A DNA stretch of 64,000 bases from JAWKTM01 sp041399085 (lineage in GTDB: Bacteria > Planctomycetota > Planctomycetia > Pirellulales > Pirellulaceae). The stretch covers positions 67,799 through 131,798 of the forward strand of contig JAWKTM010000017.1 of assembly GCA_041399085.1 (NCBI GenBank). The letters run 5' to 3'. The notes under the pieces are model-generated. The model made no database searches. It saw only the letters and a program-made list of their open reading frames with translations, and had not been told where the DNA came from. Shown here in pieces: positions 61,372 to 64,000 of this stretch. Both the position numbers and the translations under genes were made by a program. Within the stretch, counting starts at the first letter, position 1. Each line of letters opens with the position of its first letter.

Positions 61372-62097
61372 ATGAATCGCTTGCAACGGATTCTCGATCT
61401 TGGACCGCCGATGGCTCGTGCTCCCCGTGTTTGTCGCCCCGAAGCTTTCGCGTTGTTTCACAGCGCGCTAACCGAGATCGACAGCAACGACGGTCTGCTG
61501 CGTGGGGCAATGGGGATGGCCAAGCAAGTGATGCCGGAGTCCAGCTTGGCCGAGACCGCCAACCGCTTGGCCGAGATCGCCGAGTGCGTGGCTTCGCGCG
61601 TGTCGAATCCGTCGCCGCCGGCGCTGTTGGCTCATCTGCATGCCGTGCTGTTCGAAGAGGAACAGTTCTACGGCAACTTCGAGGATTATTACTCGCCGGA
61701 CAACAGCCTGCTGCCCGTGGTTTTGGCCAGCCGCCGAGGCATTCCGATCACCTTGGCGTTGGTTTACAAGCTGGTGGCCGAGCCGCTGGGATTGACCGTC
61801 GAAGGCATCAACGCGCCGGGGCATTTTCTGGCTCGGATTCACGCGGGCGACGACACGCTGCTAGTCGATCCCTTCTTCCACGGCCAAATGCTTTCGCAGG
61901 AAGAAGCCTACGATCGCATTGGCCAAGTGACGGGCCGGCCGGTCGTGCAGGCCGACGTGCTGTTGCAGCCAGCATCGCACGTCCAGTGGTTGTCGCGGAT
62001 GCTGGCTAATTTGCAAAACATCTTCGCCTCGCGGCAAGACGCCGAATCGTTGGCGGCGATGAGCGAACTGCATTCGCTGCTGGAAGACGCCTACTGA
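61372..62097 (+). CDS. SirB1-type transglutaminase-like protein
   Basis: The 241-residue protein fits the SirB1_N/transglutaminase-like family (PF13369): HLHAVLFEEEQFYGNFEDYY, SPDNSLLPVVLASRRGIPIT, LALVYKLVAEPLGLTVEGIN, APGHFLARI and LLVDPFFHGQML. The usual catalytic Cys position in true transglutaminases is occupied by non-Cys residues in this family, so enzymatic activity is uncertain. The ATG at 61372 is used; a TTG 27 bp upstream is possible. The last 7 bp overlap the end of the convergent SGNH/SMP-30 gene, so the two stop codons are interleaved. Confidence 0.83.
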   Translation: MNRLQRILDLGPPMARAPRVCRPEAFALFHSALTEIDSNDGLLRGAMGMAKQVMPESSLAETANRLAEIAECVASRVSNPSPPALLAHLHAVLFEEEQFYGNFEDYYSPDNSLLPVVLASRRGIPITLALVYKLVAEPLGLTVEGINAPGHFLARIHAGDDTLLVDPFFHGQMLSQEEAYDRIGQVTGRPVVQADVLLQPASHVQWLSRMLANLQNIFASRQDAESLAAMSELHSLLEDAY

Positions 62098-64000
62098 TCC
62101 TGGAAGCGGAAGCCGCGCGACTTAAGCGGAATTCGCATCAAGCTGGTGTCGACCGTCACATACAGCACGTTGCTTTCGTCGCCCCGTCCGAATTCGACGT
62201 TGCTGGGCAAACCGACAGGCGGCTTGTTCGGATCATCGCTCGACTGATCGGCGGGACCGGTCGCGATGAACGCGATTTCCTCGCCTTGCGGATTCACGAC
62301 CAACACGCCAGGACGACTCGGGTCACGGCCGGTCAAATACAGATTGCCGTCCGTGTCGACACACATCCCGTCGCAGCCCTTCTGCTTACCAAAGTCGAAA
62401 TGGACGCGGCGAGGCCCAGAAACATTCCCCTCCGAATCGAGCGGAAAGGCGTAGATCTTCATCTCGCCTTGCGGAGGCGCCGGCTTCGTCGGATCGATCT
62501 TGTCGGTGCCGTTATCGTGCTCGGCCACATACAACGTCGAACCATCGGGGCTGATCGCGATGCCGTTCGGTTTCGAGATGTCGTGCGTCACTTCATGAAC
62601 CGAACCGTCCGCGTCGATGCGATAGACGGCCCGATGTTCCAGCTCGCGCGGTTCATCGCCCACATAGCGAGGATCGGTAAAGTAAACGCGGCCTTTGGCA
62701 TCCAGGCACAGATCGTTCGGCGAGTTGAATCGCTTGCCCTTGTACGAATCGGCCACGACCGTTCGCTGCCCGGTCTTGGTATTCCATTTCGAGATCGCGC
62801 GGCCGCCGATATTGGCGCCTTCGCAAGCCCACAGTTCGCCCGCCGCATTGAAAATCAGGCCGTTGCTCTTGTGGCTGTCGTCGGTGAAGACCGTCGTCTG
62901 CTTCGTCCGCGGATCGAACCGCAAGATCATGCCGCGATCTTCGCCAAACGGAATGTCCGAGAAATAGATGCTGCCATCGGGCGCGACCGCCGGTCCTTCC
63001 GTCAATCCGCCCGTGATCGGCGCGGTGCGAGTGAACAGCTTTTCGAGCTGGGCGTTGGCGGGCACGATCGAGTTCGCCTTGGCTCGGCCCGCGTTCGCAT
63101 TGCCCGCCACGCGACGCAGCACATACTTGCGCGGCTTCGGCTGGTTAATGGCGAAGATCTGGTCTTCGATTTCTTTGGCGGCCGCTTCGAATTCGGCGAC
63201 CCGCTGGTCCATGCCGTCGATTCGCTGCCGAGCCTCCTCGACCTGCTTCTTCAAACCCTCGTTGTCCGGCGCCGACTTCGCTTGGTCTTCGAGCCGAGCG
63301 AACTGCTGGAACTTCGACCATTCGCCTCGCATCGACCGCACGGGACCAGCGTTGCGTTGCTGATTCAACGTCGCGACTTGTTTGGCCTGCTGATGCTGCG
63401 GCGTCAGATCGTTGTCTTGCAGCTCGATGTGCCGAGCCAACGCTTGGCTGTCATACGTGCCGACCACCGCGCCGTCGATCGACAGCTCGTAGCGACCGGC
63501 CGGCAAGCCGTGAATCTCGACCGCCTCGCGACTCATGCGATGTCCCATGTGCAACATCTTCGCGCCGGGCAGCGCATCGTCGGGCACAACAAACGGCAGA
63601 GCCTCGGCCAACCACGTGAACTCCAGCCCGTCGTCGGTTCGCTTCAACTCGCTGACTTCGCCGCCCGCGGGTCGCGCGACCAGCTCGCCCTTCGGACCGG
63701 GCACGATCCGGATGGCGGACAGCGGCGAGCGGAGCCCGATGTCCTCGATCAACGCGTAAGCCATCACGATCTGGCCGGGCGGATCGGGATGCACGGCGTC
63801 GCGGATCATGGTGAAGTTGGGATTCGTTTTGCGTTCGAGCAGCGTCAGATTGTTGAGCGGGCTGTACATGTCGACAAAGCCATGGCCGTCGCGCTGAGCC
63901 ACGTCGCGCAGCCAGTTGCCGTAGTAGGCGAGCACGCTGTTGTACAACGCCACCGACTCGGGCGATCGCGGCCGGTCGCTCATCCGCGCGGCCCGCGCGT
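62091..64000 (-). CDS. SGNH-hydrolase / SMP-30 gluconolactonase-like fusion, 5' end beyond window
   Basis: The frame is still open at the right edge, so the N terminus is missing. The visible part starts with the end of an SGNH hydrolase domain: YNSVLAYYGNWLRDVAQRDG, then MIRDAVHPDPPGQIVMAYAL with the DxxH catalytic block. About 230 residues of helical linker follow (KQVEEARQRIDGMDQRVAEF). A C-terminal SMP-30/gluconolactonase propeller (about 335-620 of the visible part) has LTEGPAVAPDGSIYFSDIPF, FNSPNDLCLDAKGRVYFTDP, KPNGIAISPDGSTLYVAEHD and GCDGMCVDTDGNLYLTGRDP. It is probably secreted and acts on carbohydrate esters and lactones. The other SMP-30 protein of this window (28.4-29.4 kb) is separate but lies beside a separate SGNH gene, the same pair unfused. 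Confidence 0.87.
   Translation of the reverse strand, partial: ARAARMSDRPRSPESVALYNSVLAYYGNWLRDVAQRDGHGFVDMYSPLNNLTLLERKTNPNFTMIRDAVHPDPPGQIVMAYALIEDIGLRSPLSAIRIVPGPKGELVARPAGGEVSELKRTDDGLEFTWLAEALPFVVPDDALPGAKMLHMGHRMSREAVEIHGLPAGRYELSIDGAVVGTYDSQALARHIELQDNDLTPQHQQAKQVATLNQQRNAGPVRSMRGEWSKFQQFARLEDQAKSAPDNEGLKKQVEEARQRIDGMDQRVAEFEAAAKEIEDQIFAINQPKPRKYVLRRVAGNANAGRAKANSIVPANAQLEKLFTRTAPITGGLTEGPAVAPDGSIYFSDIPFGEDRGMILRFDPRTKQTTVFTDDSHKSNGLIFNAAGELWACEGANIGGRAISKWNTKTGQRTVVADSYKGKRFNSPNDLCLDAKGRVYFTDPRYVGDEPRELEHRAVYRIDADGSVHEVTHDISKPNGIAISPDGSTLYVAEHDNGTDKIDPTKPAPPQGEMKIYAFPLDSEGNVSGPRRVHFDFGKQKGCDGMCVDTDGNLYLTGRDPSRPGVLVVNPQGEEIAFIATGPADQSSDDPNKPPVGLPSNVEFGRGDESNVLYVTVDTSLMRIPLKSRGFRFQDQ

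Overview
The window looks like a piece of a high-GC planctomycete (Planctomycetota) chromosome, probably Pirellulales-like. The lineage call is inference. It rests on a DUF1559 prepilin-type protein with an H-X9-DG tail, a CxPxR sulfatase next to a very large di-haem protein of the PVC DUF6797 type, a twin-arginine SMP-30 protein, a VIT/von Willebrand protein, an alternative bacterial GlmU-like protein (GLMNU), and many secreted proteins of unknown function. No rRNA, tRNA, transposase, integrase or CRISPR array was found.

Layout. 1-8.8 kb: left-edge HtrA-like protease, M24 aminopeptidase, cutA and a small unknown, a secreted unknown, an HD phosphohydrolase, a GLMNU-type sugar nucleotidyltransferase and panB. 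8.8-15.2 kb: the two enzymes of the agmatine to putrescine route (aguA, aguB), bioD overlapping rsmD tail to tail, and two tandem exported cyclophilins. 15.2-18.8 kb: a decayed region with an rdgB pseudogene broken by several frameshifts, a 42-bp repeat array, dispersed palindromic repeats and one unknown gene, bracketed by long perfect inverted repeats. 18.8-31.4 kb: SPOR-like secreted protein, mutL, an NtrC-type regulator, a PilT-type ATPase, groES, a coiled-coil protein, an SGNH hydrolase, an SMP-30 protein, a Ser/Thr kinase and accD. 31.6-38.7 kb: an envelope cluster (Cys-rich protein, DUF1559 protein, Asp-box propeller with a CPCC motif, cytochrome c-thioredoxin fusion) followed by a zinc-ribbon/membrane/terpenoid-cyclase-like protein.

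38.9-41.0 kb holds the clearest accessory system: an ABC/SMC-type ATPase and an HNH nuclease 3 bp apart, matching the PtuA-PtuB architecture of Septu anti-phage defence. Next to it, on the other strand, is a three-gene polysaccharide-degradation operon (41.0-48.3 kb: di-haem/LamG/propeller protein, sulfatase, propeller glycosidase-like protein). 48.7-56.7 kb: VIT-vWA protein with a classic terminator, a second unrelated 42-bp array, a zinc-ribbon/PH protein, purE-purK and an M28 peptidase-PDZ lipoprotein. 56.7-64 kb: a multi-PAS hybrid histidine kinase whose receiver domain is broken by two single-base frameshifts, a SirB1-type transglutaminase-like protein, and an SGNH/SMP-30 fusion running off the right edge.

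The observations I would follow first are the Septu-like pair, the inverted-repeat-bracketed module at 16.8-18.7 kb, the two intergenic arrays sharing an exact 42-bp period, the cytochrome c-thioredoxin/CPCC cluster, and the frameshifted rdgB and hybrid kinase, which could be real decay or assembly error.
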